DNA of 12,878 bases. Origin: Planctomycetota bacterium (GTDB lineage: Bacteria > Planctomycetota > Planctomycetia > Planctomycetales > Planctomycetaceae). The position numbers were made by a program, and so were the translations under genes. A model generated the notes under the pieces. That model ran no database searches, was not told the origin of the DNA, and worked only from the letters and a program-made list of their open reading frames with translations. Where the stretch lies: positions 1-12,878 of the forward strand of contig QWOR01000159.1 in NCBI GenBank assembly GCA_003669575.1. The letters run 5' to 3'. Positions 1-8,258 of the stretch are shown in pieces (the stretch's first letter is position 1; each line of letters begins with the position of its first letter).

Positions 1-567
1 CGCACTGGCCTCACCACCGTCGGCATGATTGAGGTGAGTTGTCAGTGTGCCCAACGAGTTCGATTCGAGAGAGCCCGTTGACACCGTCGGAAGGTACTCG
101 TCTATCAGAGCGCCCAACGTCTTGCCCGTCGGCAGCGGGACGATCGGACGCGGGGCAAGATCGTGATGAGTTCTCCTCGCGTGAAGTGCATGAGTTGCGA
201 AGCCAAGACTTGGCCTCAGCCGACCTTTGCGAGGGGACGGCGGTGGATCACGAAGAGCTTCGAAGTCTTCCTCGAGCAACAGCTCACCCGGCTCACGATT
301 CAAGACTTGGTCGAGCCGTACGGTCTGTCGTGGAACACGGTATGTTAGATCGATATCGCGCGGCTCAAGAAGCTGGGGAGGCCGAAGGTGTCCTCGCTCA
401 AACGCCTGGCAACGGATGAGAACTACCTGGGTGCGCAGCAGGGGTTCGTGACGATCGTACTGGACCTCGACACACGGGCGATCGTGTCGGTCCTGAGGGG
501 ACGTGGTCGGGCCTCTCTCGCTCCGTTCTTTTCCCGGCTGTGGCAAGCCGGAGTAAAGACCTGCTAA
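1..567 (+). pseudogene. ISL3-family transposase remnant, three in-frame stops, truncated
   Basis: Frame 1 gives one continuous transposase-like reading interrupted by TGA (79-81), TAG (346-348) and TAA (565-567), with no frameshift needed. The middle part (about 163-345) resembles the ISL3 zinc-finger and HTH region: a PRVKC..C segment, then FEVFLEQQLTRLTIQDLVEP and GLSWNTV. The next part (349-564) matches the start of the DDE domain: RLATDENYLG, FVTIVLDLDTR, RGRGRASLAPFF. The rest of the catalytic domain is missing: after 565 only about 12 more codons are open before another TAA at 604-606. The gene also runs off the left edge. It cannot make an active transposase. The family call rests on motif pattern from memory. 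Whether the insertion belongs to the element or pre-dates it cannot be told here. Confidence 0.72.
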
Positions 568-707
568 GCCCGGTCGAAGATGGTGACGCTCGGTAAAGCG
601 GCGTAAGGTCCATGTTTGAGCCTGATACTTCAGAGATTTCATGGTGGGGTACGACATCGCAGGAGGTACAATTTGCTTCGTCCGGAGCTCTGATCAACGG
701 AATACAT

Positions 708-711
708 GGAG
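708..711 (+). promoter_or_regulatory. Shine-Dalgarno site deciding the start at 718
   Basis: GGAG lies 6 bases upstream of the ATG at 718. It overlaps the alternative in-frame ATG at 706, which has only a weak purine stretch before it. This favours the start at 718, which makes the protein four residues shorter. Confidence 0.5.
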
Positions 712-717
712 CGAATA

Positions 718-1281
718 ATGTCGAGTGCCCAAAACCCGGAAGAACCGACGCCAGAGATGATCGAGATGTACCGCCTCAATCGTTTGATGGGGCTCCCGCA
801 AACTGAGGTCGCCCAACGGTTTGGAGTCAGTCAGCCGACGGTGTCAAAAGCTGTGACCAAGGTCGAACATTGGCAACGATCGCAGTTCCGAGAGGAGGTA
901 TCCCTATTCCGGACGAGAATGACACTTCGCCTGGAGCACCTATACGCTGAAGCGATGCAGACTTGGGCGATGTCAAAGACCCCGCTGGTGGTCACTACCA
1001 CCCGAGAAGAGCGAGGGAACCAGCGACAGGCTTCAAACCAAGAGAGCCCTCAAGCCACAACAGTGATCACGACGCGAGATACCCCGCAGTGCGGTAACCC
1101 GGCATTCCTGCGGATCGCAATGGACTCACTGGATCAGATTAACAACCTGTGGTCAGGAGAAATCGCGAACTCCTCTCGCCAAAGCGAATACCGGGTGGCT
1201 GGGAAGACTCAGATCCAGGTGATTGAAGACAAGATTGGACAGCTCAAGGAACTGCGTGAGAATTTGGTCGCGAAGTGCTGA
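718..1281 (+). CDS. Helix-turn-helix DNA-binding protein, possibly terminase small subunit-like
   Basis: This 187-residue protein has a clear HTH near its N-terminus (about residues 27-50; TEVAQRFGVSQPTVSKAV), of the sigma-region-4/transposase-like type. A helical segment follows (58-86; LEHLYAEAMQTWAMSK), then a Thr/Gln-rich polar linker (90-122) and a second conserved-looking segment (126-146; GNPAFLRIAMDSLDQINNLW). The C-terminus is helical and charged. An N-terminal HTH followed by helical oligomerisation segments is the layout of phage TerS proteins and of some replication or partition adaptors, so a packaging role is possible but unproven. It is the first intact element gene after the transposase remnant and lies 165 bases upstream of the next start. 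An alternative start is ATG 706. The gene call is firm; the function is not. Confidence 0.7.
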   Translation: MSSAQNPEEPTPEMIEMYRLNRLMGLPQTEVAQRFGVSQPTVSKAVTKVEHWQRSQFREEVSLFRTRMTLRLEHLYAEAMQTWAMSKTPLVVTTTREERGNQRQASNQESPQATTVITTRDTPQCGNPAFLRIAMDSLDQINNLWSGEIANSSRQSEYRVAGKTQIQVIEDKIGQLKELRENLVAKC

Positions 1282-1446
1282 TCTAAGCGGAATTCCGAAT
1301 AGATGGACATCCGGTCCTGTCGGAATCTGGCCAGTAGTTCCCCGAACCTCACCAAAAATTGTTGTATCCCTTAGTAAACTCCGGAAGAATACACTCCATT
1401 GAAGTTGCAACTCAGCGATCAAGGTCTGGTTCGTTCGGACGGAAGC

Positions 1447-2172
1447 ATGACAAAGTCTCCACGATCACAGAAGACGATATCGCCCACTTCCAAGAATTCT
1501 GATAGCGGGATCAAGAGAGTTAGAAACAAGAAGCCGAGTGCATTGTGCCCCGGATGTGGAGGACCTCCGAGCGAAGCCGTCGAGTATCGAGACTGTGAGA
1601 AGTGCCGCTCTTGGGATGGAAAGATTGCTTCCATCTGGATTCTGTTGCGATTAGAGGAACAACACGATCAAAAGTGGAACCCACAGATGCCGGGCTTTGA
1701 CAATACCCTGCGAATGAAATGGCTCCAGCTTCGGCAACTAGCGGATACAGTCCTAAAACGGGATCTTGATGGATCGCAATTGTTAGATGAAATCCACGCG
1801 ATCACAATGCCTCACGCCACACGCAACGACTTTCTGAACTCAACGATTGAATTGGTGATGGAGTTACTTCGAACAAAGACTCAACTATACTCGGCAAGAG
1901 AACAATCGCCGCAAGGAGATTTGAAGACAGAAGTCATTTTAAAAGATGTCGGCATGAGGATTCTTGCTGCGCTCGATGGAAAGTGCATGACATTACAGCA
2001 ACTCGCCAACGAAGTATCGGGAGGAGAAACGTCCACCCTGTACCGAGGCGGACTGAAAACAATACTGATCGCCAGTGGTAAAGTCGCTCACAAAAAGTCA
2101 ATAGGCTATTACCGCACTGATTCCCCGCCTCTCGACAGGATACTTTCAATCGTGAAAGTTCGTGCAAAGTAG
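1447..2172 (+). CDS. Zinc-ribbon and winged-helix protein of unknown function
   Basis: From ATG 1447 this encodes 241 residues; a TTG at 1399 would add 16. I prefer 1447 because a GGA lies 7 bases upstream and the extra residues look unstructured. The N-terminal 30 residues are basic and Ser/Lys/Arg-rich. Two CxxC pairs follow (C34/C37 and C50/C53), a likely zinc ribbon. The middle is helical (about 60-150). The C-terminal 70 residues look like a winged helix: MRILAALDGKCMTLQQLANE, then a Leu/Ile-rich recognition segment and a GYYRTD wing. Its codons are visibly more A/T-rich than those of the primase and integrase genes downstream, which suggests separate ancestry. I do not recognise the family; a regulator or replication accessory of the element fits the context. 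Confidence 0.7.
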   Translation: MTKSPRSQKTISPTSKNSDSGIKRVRNKKPSALCPGCGGPPSEAVEYRDCEKCRSWDGKIASIWILLRLEEQHDQKWNPQMPGFDNTLRMKWLQLRQLADTVLKRDLDGSQLLDEIHAITMPHATRNDFLNSTIELVMELLRTKTQLYSAREQSPQGDLKTEVILKDVGMRILAALDGKCMTLQQLANEVSGGETSTLYRGGLKTILIASGKVAHKKSIGYYRTDSPPLDRILSIVKVRAK

Positions 2173-2260
2173 AAGCAAAGTTATTGTCCTAACCACCGCC
2201 TGACATTTCCCAAAGAATGAATCCTGTTCGGCCCCATTCCCCCGTACAGGAGACCATTTA

Positions 2261-2473
2261 ATGTCGAACGCTGTGGCACCTGCCGTTACCAAGTTGTTGA
2301 GTATCCGCGACGTCGCGGACCAAACCGGGCTGTGTGAGAAGAGCGTCTGGAACGCGTCCGCTCCGCGTGGCTCATTGCCATGTGTGAAGCTGGGGGCGCG
2401 GGTGATGTACCGCCCCGGTGACGTGACCGCGTGGATTGAATCCCGCGTGATTCGCCCCGTATCCGCCGAGTAA
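2261..2473 (+). CDS. AlpA/excisionase-type helix-turn-helix protein
   Basis: This 70-residue protein is almost entirely one winged-HTH domain of the HTH_17/AlpA/Xis type: LLSIRDVADQTGLCEKSVWN (HTH), then a PCVKLGARVMYRPGDVTAWI segment that matches the usual wing and last helix. Members of this family act as excisionases (recombination directionality factors) or as activators of integrase genes. The ATG at 2261 has AGGAGA 7 bases upstream. It sits directly before the primase-helicase gene and one gene away from the integrase, as expected for an element that controls its own excision. A purely transcriptional role cannot be excluded. Confidence 0.82.
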   Translation: MSNAVAPAVTKLLSIRDVADQTGLCEKSVWNASAPRGSLPCVKLGARVMYRPGDVTAWIESRVIRPVSAE

Positions 2474-2505
2474 CTCCGGCGATTTTCTTCTCCATTCAAT
2501 GGCAA

Positions 2506-2525
2506 AGCCCCGCTGTAACGGGGCT
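2506..2525 (+). terminator. GC-rich hairpin between the AlpA-like gene and the primase gene
   Basis: A perfect 7-bp stem (AGCCCCG paired with CGGGGCT) closes a 6-base loop. Only a weak T-rich stretch follows (TGTTG), so it may attenuate rather than fully stop transcription. It ends 41 bases before the primase-helicase start. The same stem sequence is at the core of the terminator at 6185-6209. Confidence 0.4.
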
Positions 2526-2566
2526 GTTGCCTGTGCTTTCCGGAGCGCCCAGAAAGGCTTATTGCA

Positions 2567-4705
2567 ATGTCAGATTCTACCCATGAAATCACCGCTGAGC
2601 AAATCCGCGAGTGTCTCGTATCGCTGATTGATGACGACTCGACGACCGAGCTGCGAATCCTGTTCGAGGAGAAGCCGATCATTCGGCATTACTCGTCGAA
2701 GGAATTACCCCTGATGGCCCGCGATGCCCAGCGACTCGGCAAGGGGGCCAAGGGGATCTACTTCCTGCTCAATCCACTTCCGCCGAATTGGAACGGTGGA
2801 ACAGCCAAAGACAGCGACATCGCCCGGCGACGCTGGTTGCTGATCGATTGTGATCCGAAGCGAGTTGGAACCGTCTCCTCGACCGACGCCGAGAAGGCCC
2901 TGGCCGAAGAGAAGGCGTTCGAGGTCGCGACGTTCCTGGAGTCGCAGGGATGGCCGGAGCCCGTCATCGCCGACAGCGGGAACGGTTCCCACCTGCTCTA
3001 CCGCATTGACCTCCCAGCTGACGATGGGGGGCTGGTGGCTCGTGTTCTGAGAGTCCTGTCTGCGAGGTTCACTGACGATGAGGTCGACATCGATACCAAA
3101 GTCGGCAACGCGTCGAGGATCTGCAAGCTGTACGGAACCCTGGCCGCGAAGGGGAAGGACACACCCGAGCGACCGCACCGCGTATCGAAGGTCATTTCAG
3201 TTCCCGAGCCGATCGAGATCGTTCCGGTAGAGCTGCTCCGTAAGCTGGCCAGTGAAGATGAGCCGCCCCCGGCCCCGGCGGTTCTGCTCCCCCATCGGCC
3301 AGACACCGGAGGCCGTGAATCGTACGCTGTCGCGTTGGAACAGGCTCGGAGATATCTGCTGACAATGGCTCCCAGTGTCAGCGGGGATCATGGCCACGAC
3401 AAACTTCTGAAGGCTGCATCGGTTCTCGTGAACGACTTCTCGCTGACCGACGCCGAAGCCTTCGATCTGCTCGTCAGTGAGTTCAACCCAAGATGTTCTC
3501 CGCCGTGGGATGAGTCGGAACTCTGGCGCAAGATCGGCGAAGCGAAGAAGAACCCACCGCATCGAGATCCGAAGGAGCGAGGCTCTCATCGGAAGTGGGC
3601 TCCTGACGACGCTGACCAGAGTGTGGCCATTGTCGTCAGACTTTCAGATGTCGAGGAGGAAGAGGTCGAATGGCTTTGGCCGTACCGTATTCCGATCGGA
3701 AAGCTGACACTGCTGGCGGGTGACCCTGGCCTAGGGAAGTCGTTCGTCACAGTGAACATGGCGGCAAGGGTCTCAACCGGATCCAGCTGGCCCGACTGCC
3801 CTGGCATCCCTCAACCCGTCGGGTCTGTGGTCATGTTCAACTGCGAGGACGATGTCGCCGACACGATTCTGCCTCGTCTGAGGCAAGCTGGTGGAAATGC
3901 TCAGAAGGTATTCTGTCTTCAGGGCGTGAGCACAACGGACAGTCAGGGGCGAAAGCAGACGCGTGGATTTACGCTTAATCGAGACCTTCCATCGCTGACG
4001 AATGTTCTGGAAGCGAATCCTGATGTTCGGCTCGTGGTCATCGATCCCATCTCTGCCTACTGCGGGGGAACGGACAGCCACAAGAACGCCGACGTTCGCG
4101 GCATGCTGGCACCGCTCGCCGAGCTGGCGAGTAAGCGTCGAGTGGCTGTCGTGATGGTGACACACCTGGCCAAGGGGACCAGCGGAAAGTCGGTTTATCG
4201 GGCGATGGGATCACTCGCGTTCACAGCTGCCGCTCGAGCTGTGTGGCATGTTGCGAAGGATAACAACGACGAGAGTCGGCGGCTGATTCTCATGTCAAAA
4301 ATGAACGTCTGCCAAGAGACAACCGGCTTGGCTTACCGACTTGAGGACGGCAGGGTCTGCTGGGAGGAAGCCCCAGTCGAGATGACCGCCGACGAGCATC
4401 TGGCAACCGAGGACCGTAAGGCACGTAGTTCGACAGAGAATGGTCAAGCTGTTATCGAGGCATCCGCATGGCTACAGGACTTACTCGCAAACCAGCCACT
4501 TCCGGCAAACTGCGTGAAGGATATGGCGGATGACGCGGGGATCTCTGGTAGCACTCTGAAACGAGCCAAGCGGCGAGTTGGAGTCAGGTCGGAACGGACG
4601 GGATTCGGTCAAGGTTCAGTTGTTTGTTGGACATTACCACCGCCGGCGGTCAATCAAGATCTCACTGAAGATGAAATTGAAGAATTGAATGAGCTGTTTC
4701 CATAG
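2567..4705 (+). CDS. Primase-polymerase/RecA-fold helicase replication protein
   Basis: This 712-residue protein fuses three parts. Residues about 85-215 look like an archaeo-eukaryotic-type primase (AEP) core: a DxD metal site in LLIDCDP (D94, D96), the sHx element in SGNGSHLLY (H142), and a third acidic site in VDIDTKVGNASRICKLYGT (D174/D176). Residues about 255-330 look like the helical PriCT domain that follows such primases. Residues 370-570 form a RecA-like ATPase (RepA/AAA_25 type) with Walker A GDPGLGKS (385-392) and Walker B LVVIDP (D493), then VTHLAKG and an AARA segment. The C-terminus (about 640-690) looks like a small wHTH. In plasmids, phages and satellites such proteins prime and unwind DNA at the element's own origin. 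AAAGG lies about 10 bases before the ATG. It probably replicates the excised circle. Motifs look intact; the primase subfamily is uncertain. Confidence 0.85.
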   Translation: MSDSTHEITAEQIRECLVSLIDDDSTTELRILFEEKPIIRHYSSKELPLMARDAQRLGKGAKGIYFLLNPLPPNWNGGTAKDSDIARRRWLLIDCDPKRVGTVSSTDAEKALAEEKAFEVATFLESQGWPEPVIADSGNGSHLLYRIDLPADDGGLVARVLRVLSARFTDDEVDIDTKVGNASRICKLYGTLAAKGKDTPERPHRVSKVISVPEPIEIVPVELLRKLASEDEPPPAPAVLLPHRPDTGGRESYAVALEQARRYLLTMAPSVSGDHGHDKLLKAASVLVNDFSLTDAEAFDLLVSEFNPRCSPPWDESELWRKIGEAKKNPPHRDPKERGSHRKWAPDDADQSVAIVVRLSDVEEEEVEWLWPYRIPIGKLTLLAGDPGLGKSFVTVNMAARVSTGSSWPDCPGIPQPVGSVVMFNCEDDVADTILPRLRQAGGNAQKVFCLQGVSTTDSQGRKQTRGFTLNRDLPSLTNVLEANPDVRLVVIDPISAYCGGTDSHKNADVRGMLAPLAELASKRRVAVVMVTHLAKGTSGKSVYRAMGSLAFTAAARAVWHVAKDNNDESRRLILMSKMNVCQETTGLAYRLEDGRVCWEEAPVEMTADEHLATEDRKARSSTENGQAVIEASAWLQDLLANQPLPANCVKDMADDAGISGSTLKRAKRRVGVRSERTGFGQGSVVCWTLPPPAVNQDLTEDEIEELNELFP

Positions 4706-4911
4706 ACGTTCAACATTCCTGCAACTCTCCAAGTCTGAACCTCTATGCAAAATCTCAAGGGTTTCTTCATAGGGGACCGTACGGCGAGAGTGACGGAGGA
4801 GTCGAATCTCTGTGTCGGTCACCCACTTCGACACCCATTGCCCCTTGCAACCTGTTACCAAGCTTTACGGATGGCGCGCTCCCGCCTCATTCGGTATTCT
4901 CAACACCACAC

Positions 4912-4946
4912 AGACCGGCGACAGGCTCCGAACTGTCACCCGGTCT
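4912..4946. repeat. Imperfect inverted repeat just upstream of the integrase
   Basis: Arms AGACCGG (4912-4918) and CCGGTCT (4940-4946), continued inward by GACAG (4920-4924) and CTGTC (4933-4937), give 12 paired bases with a small internal loop and an 8-base apex. It ends 4 bases before the integrase Shine-Dalgarno. It could be an operator for the AlpA-like protein, a recombinase arm-type site, or an mRNA structure controlling translation. The 258 bases between the primase stop and the integrase start hold no gene that I can support. Confidence 0.5.
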
Positions 4947-4963
4947 AAACAGGAAAGCCCCTC

Positions 4964-6316
<1,353 letters not shown>

Positions 6317-6323
6317 TTGTGTT

Positions 6324-6347
6324 CACCAGTCGAGCGAGTCGCTGGTG
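6324..6347 (-). repeat. Hairpin in the tRNA 5' leader
   Basis: Arms CACCAG and CTGGTG, extended inward by CGA/TCG past one bulged base, give 9 pairs around a 5-base loop. It lies 8 bases upstream of the mature tRNA 5' end, within the expected precursor leader, and could affect RNase P processing. It may equally be without function. Confidence 0.35.
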
Positions 6348-6355
6348 AGATGAGA

Positions 6356-6384
6356 ACTATATCGGTTCAAACTGGGAAGTCCAG
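6356..6384 (-). promoter_or_regulatory. Candidate promoter of tRNA-fMet
   Basis: On the minus strand a -10-like TATAGT (6361-6356, five of six matches to TATAAT) lies 17 bases after a poor -35-like CTGGAC. Transcription would start near 6349 and give a leader of about 33 bases. The weak -35 keeps this tentative. Confidence 0.33.
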
Positions 6385-6429
6385 CAGCATTCTCGAAGTA
6401 TTGTCCGGGAATGCCAGTGGATACGCAGA

Positions 6430-6454
6430 AAGCCCAGGTGGGTCACCTGGGCTT
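6430..6454 (-). terminator. Long perfect hairpin downstream of the lipoprotein gene
   Basis: An 11-bp perfect stem (6430-6440 with 6444-6454) closes a 3-base loop. On the minus strand it lies about 100 bases after the lipoprotein stop and ends in a short T-rich tract (TTTCT), so it probably ends that transcript. The plus-strand flank has no T run. No gene is seen in 6317-6556. Confidence 0.55.
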
Positions 6455-6556
6455 CGAGCTGTGTGTTGATGTGTGGCCGTTGCGCAAGACACACTCCCAC
6501 CACCGGAGTTCACGGCGGGACATGTTCAAGTCGTTGCAAGACTCACAGCTGCAGCG

Positions 6557-6775
6557 TTAGATCACGCCGCCGTGTGTGCGATAGGGGGTCGCCAGATCGG
6601 GCAGGTCAAAGCCCCAGATCCGGTCCCAGATTTCTGGAATGTGCCGGTAGGATTCCGACTGATAGATCAACTGACGTACGCGGAAGTCAGGATTGGGGCT
6701 CCAGATCGGCACAATACAGCCGACCTGAATACTCATGAGAAGCGCGAACAGCAGACTTGTGGTGATCTTACGCAT
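6557..6775 (-). CDS. Small lipoprotein, conserved planctomycete type
   Basis: This 72-residue protein starts with MRKITTSLLFALLMSIQVGC, a short basic N-region, hydrophobic core and Cys20, which fits a lipoprotein signal, although the residues before Cys (Q-V-G) are not an ideal lipobox. The mature part is only about 53 residues: PNPDFRVRQLIYQSESYRHI, then WDRIWGFDLPD and TPYRTHGG near the end. I recall similar tiny envelope proteins of unknown function in planctomycetes. The start at 6775 is preferred over one 12 codons upstream because GGAGG lies 9 bases before it and the signal peptide begins there. It probably acts in the cell envelope; no enzymatic motif is visible. Confidence 0.75.
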   Translation of the reverse strand: MRKITTSLLFALLMSIQVGCIVPIWSPNPDFRVRQLIYQSESYRHIPEIWDRIWGFDLPDLATPYRTHGGVI

Positions 6776-6912
6776 TGGAGAGTTCCTCCCTGACTCCGGT
6801 CGGCATCGCAATTCAGTGAGAGCGGTAATCGCACTTCCGAATCGCGGCGGTCGGTTGACCGCATGCTCACAACGCTCCGGCGTTGTGTTCCCGGATTCCC
6901 CAGAGGGGAGAC

Positions 6913-7338
6913 TTACTCCATCGTCGTCGAAGAACCATCCTGTACAGGTGGTTGCGACAAAGAAGGAGTGTCTGTCACTGAACTTCCCACGTCGAGGTCA
7001 TCGTCGTCATCGTCTGCTTCGAAGTTGCCTTCCGGAAGGATCGCTCCCCTCTTCTCCAGCAGGAGGACTTGTTCCTCCATCTCTTTGCCGGGCTTAAAGG
7101 TTACGACGTACTTCTCGGCGACTTCCACGCGTTCTCCGGTGCGAGGATTACGAGCCTTGCGGGCCGCTCTCTTCTTCACCTCGAAAACTCCGAAATTGCG
7201 CAACTCGATTCGATGCCGAGAGTCATCCACCAAGGTGGCGATGATTGCCTCGAACGTCTTCTGGACCACTTCTTTGGTCTTCAGTTGAGTCAGGCCACAC
7301 TCTTCGGAAATCGTTTTGACAATTTCTTTCTTCGTCAC
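6913..7338 (-). CDS. HU/IHF-family DNA-binding protein with acidic C-terminal tail
   Basis: Residues 1-92 are a complete HU/IHF fold: MTKKEIVKTI and the helical dimer region, then the beta arms with IELRNFGVFEVKKR and the RNPRTGE arm tip (63-69) whose Pro intercalates in DNA, ending in VTFKPGKEM. Standard HU is about 90 residues; this one has a further 49-residue tail with six consecutive Asp (109-114) and then a Ser/Thr/Pro/Gln-rich end. The tail could weaken or tune DNA binding, or contact other proteins. The start is GTG 7338, with GGGAG 9 bases upstream. The protein bends and compacts the nucleoid. The gene appears to stand alone, with its own promoter at 7415-7444. Confidence 0.93.
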   Translation of the reverse strand: MTKKEIVKTISEECGLTQLKTKEVVQKTFEAIIATLVDDSRHRIELRNFGVFEVKKRAARKARNPRTGERVEVAEKYVVTFKPGKEMEEQVLLLEKRGAILPEGNFEADDDDDDLDVGSSVTDTPSLSQPPVQDGSSTTME

Positions 7339-7414
7339 GACGACGCTCTCCCGCAGTCGAACCGCTGGAATCTGACAGACACTTGTCGTCCCATGTTACT
7401 GGAACCACGTCCCA

Positions 7415-7444
7415 AGTGTATTGCCAACTTCAAGTTAGTGTCAA
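7415..7444 (-). promoter_or_regulatory. Promoter of the HU-like gene, with a palindrome in the spacer
   Basis: On the minus strand a consensus -35 TTGACA (7444-7439) and a -10-like TACACT (7420-7415) are 18 bases apart, which predicts a start near 7408 and a 5' leader of about 70 bases. Between the two boxes lies the perfect 11-base palindrome AACTTCAAGTT (7426-7436), placed where a repressor dimer could block RNA polymerase. The rest of the gene-free stretch 7339-7639 shows only the inverted repeat at 7479-7502. Confidence 0.6.
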
Positions 7445-7478
7445 GATGCGGGTGTGTGAGGAGTTCAGGTGTCCGCCA

Positions 7479-7502
7479 GAGAGTTCCTACGAATGAACTC
7501 TC
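7479..7502. repeat. Perfect inverted repeat upstream of the HU promoter
   Basis: GAGAGTTC (7479-7486) and GAACTCTC (7495-7502) are perfect 8-base arms with an 8-base spacer. The repeat lies about 35 bases upstream of the -35 box, a usual place for an activator or regulator dimer. No T run follows on either strand, so a terminator is unlikely. Confidence 0.5.
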
Positions 7503-7639
7503 AAACGGTACAATCCGAGCCAAACTCAATATCGGTCGAGTCGCACCGACGAAATCAGCAAAACTGGAATAATCGTTAAATGTTACCTAACCAGTATCGC
7601 TGTTCTGCGGCGTTAACTCTTTATCGGAAAACGTTTTAC

Positions 7640-8239
7640 TTAAATATCACAGGCGTCTGACTGGGTCTGAATGACCTCCAGGGAGTGCAGTTTTCCCTGT
7701 CCAGCCCCCGGGCACACATCGCAAGTCCTTTTCCAGGAAGTGGTAGTGTCAATATTTGACGGCCAGAATGGCCATGTTCGGCATTGGATTGGGCGGTCTG
7801 CGTAAATCTGGCAACCACGAGTCTGGGGGTCAAGGAAGACACAGTCACCGTTTGGATAGTCGCGCAGACTCCAACGATTTCCGATCAGTTTGGTGTGCAA
7901 AAGTCGGACTTCTCCGACCGTTTTTTCCAGGGCCGATGCAATTTGGTTGAGTTCCTCGTCCGTAACCCAGACTGCTCCAGGGCCCCCGGTACAGCAATCT
8001 CCACACTGAGTACATTCAAATTTCAGACCTTCTGAGTACCACGGCAGCTGTTTGGCTCCAACAGTTCTATCGCCAGATTTATTAGAACCATCGTTACCGT
8101 GCGTCTGACCGTCCGGAAGCGAATGACTGCCAGTATCGGCTTGATTCGTATCGTTGTTCTGACCGGGTCTGATCGGCACTTCTGTCGTCTCCGTGCAATT
8201 GATCGCGTTGTTGAATCTCTTGATGCAATCTCGCATCAC
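7640..8239 (-). CDS. YkgJ-family cysteine-cluster (metal-chelating) protein
   Basis: Residues about 67-180 carry the YkgJ/CxxCxxCC signature: WYSEGLKFECTQCGDCC (C76, C79, C82, C83), then C133, C143 and the RPIQCRTWPFW segment (C153), with a further Cys pair C173/C176. The family is predicted to bind Zn or an Fe-S cluster, and some members are linked to protein methylation (FliB-like), but the reaction is unknown for most. The first 64 residues are an unusual Asn/Asp/Ser/Thr/Gly-rich extension without a fold; relatives usually begin just before WYSEGL. GTG 8239 has AGGT about 8 bases upstream; ATG 8236 and a GTG at residue 21 are alternatives. It is divergent from csrA with only 81 bases between the starts. 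Confidence 0.85.
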   Translation of the reverse strand: MMRDCIKRFNNAINCTETTEVPIRPGQNNDTNQADTGSHSLPDGQTHGNDGSNKSGDRTVGAKQLPWYSEGLKFECTQCGDCCTGGPGAVWVTDEELNQIASALEKTVGEVRLLHTKLIGNRWSLRDYPNGDCVFLDPQTRGCQIYADRPIQCRTWPFWPSNIDTTTSWKRTCDVCPGAGQGKLHSLEVIQTQSDACDI

Positions 8240-8258
8240 AGCGTGACCTAGGGTTCAT

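Noticed and set aside
39..419. 126-codon frame overlapping the transposase remnant
   Set aside because: It is a shifted frame; transposase motifs are in the other frame and this peptide has none.
1..567. Stop-codon recoding in the transposase frame
   Set aside because: Three different stop codons, loss of the rest of the catalytic domain and no recoding signal fit a pseudogene better.
649..675. TCGCAGG near 656 matching part of the tRNA T-arm
   Set aside because: Only seven bases match and in the wrong orientation for a direct att repeat.
1289..1298. Palindrome CGGAATTCCG between the first two element genes
   Set aside because: Ten bases, single occurrence, no promoter or gene feature around it to give it meaning.
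4061..4076. Sequence TGCGGGGGAACGGACAG resembling the tRNA 3' end, a possible left att site
   Set aside because: The match is short and gapped, and it lies inside the conserved Walker B region of the primase-helicase, so it is chance.
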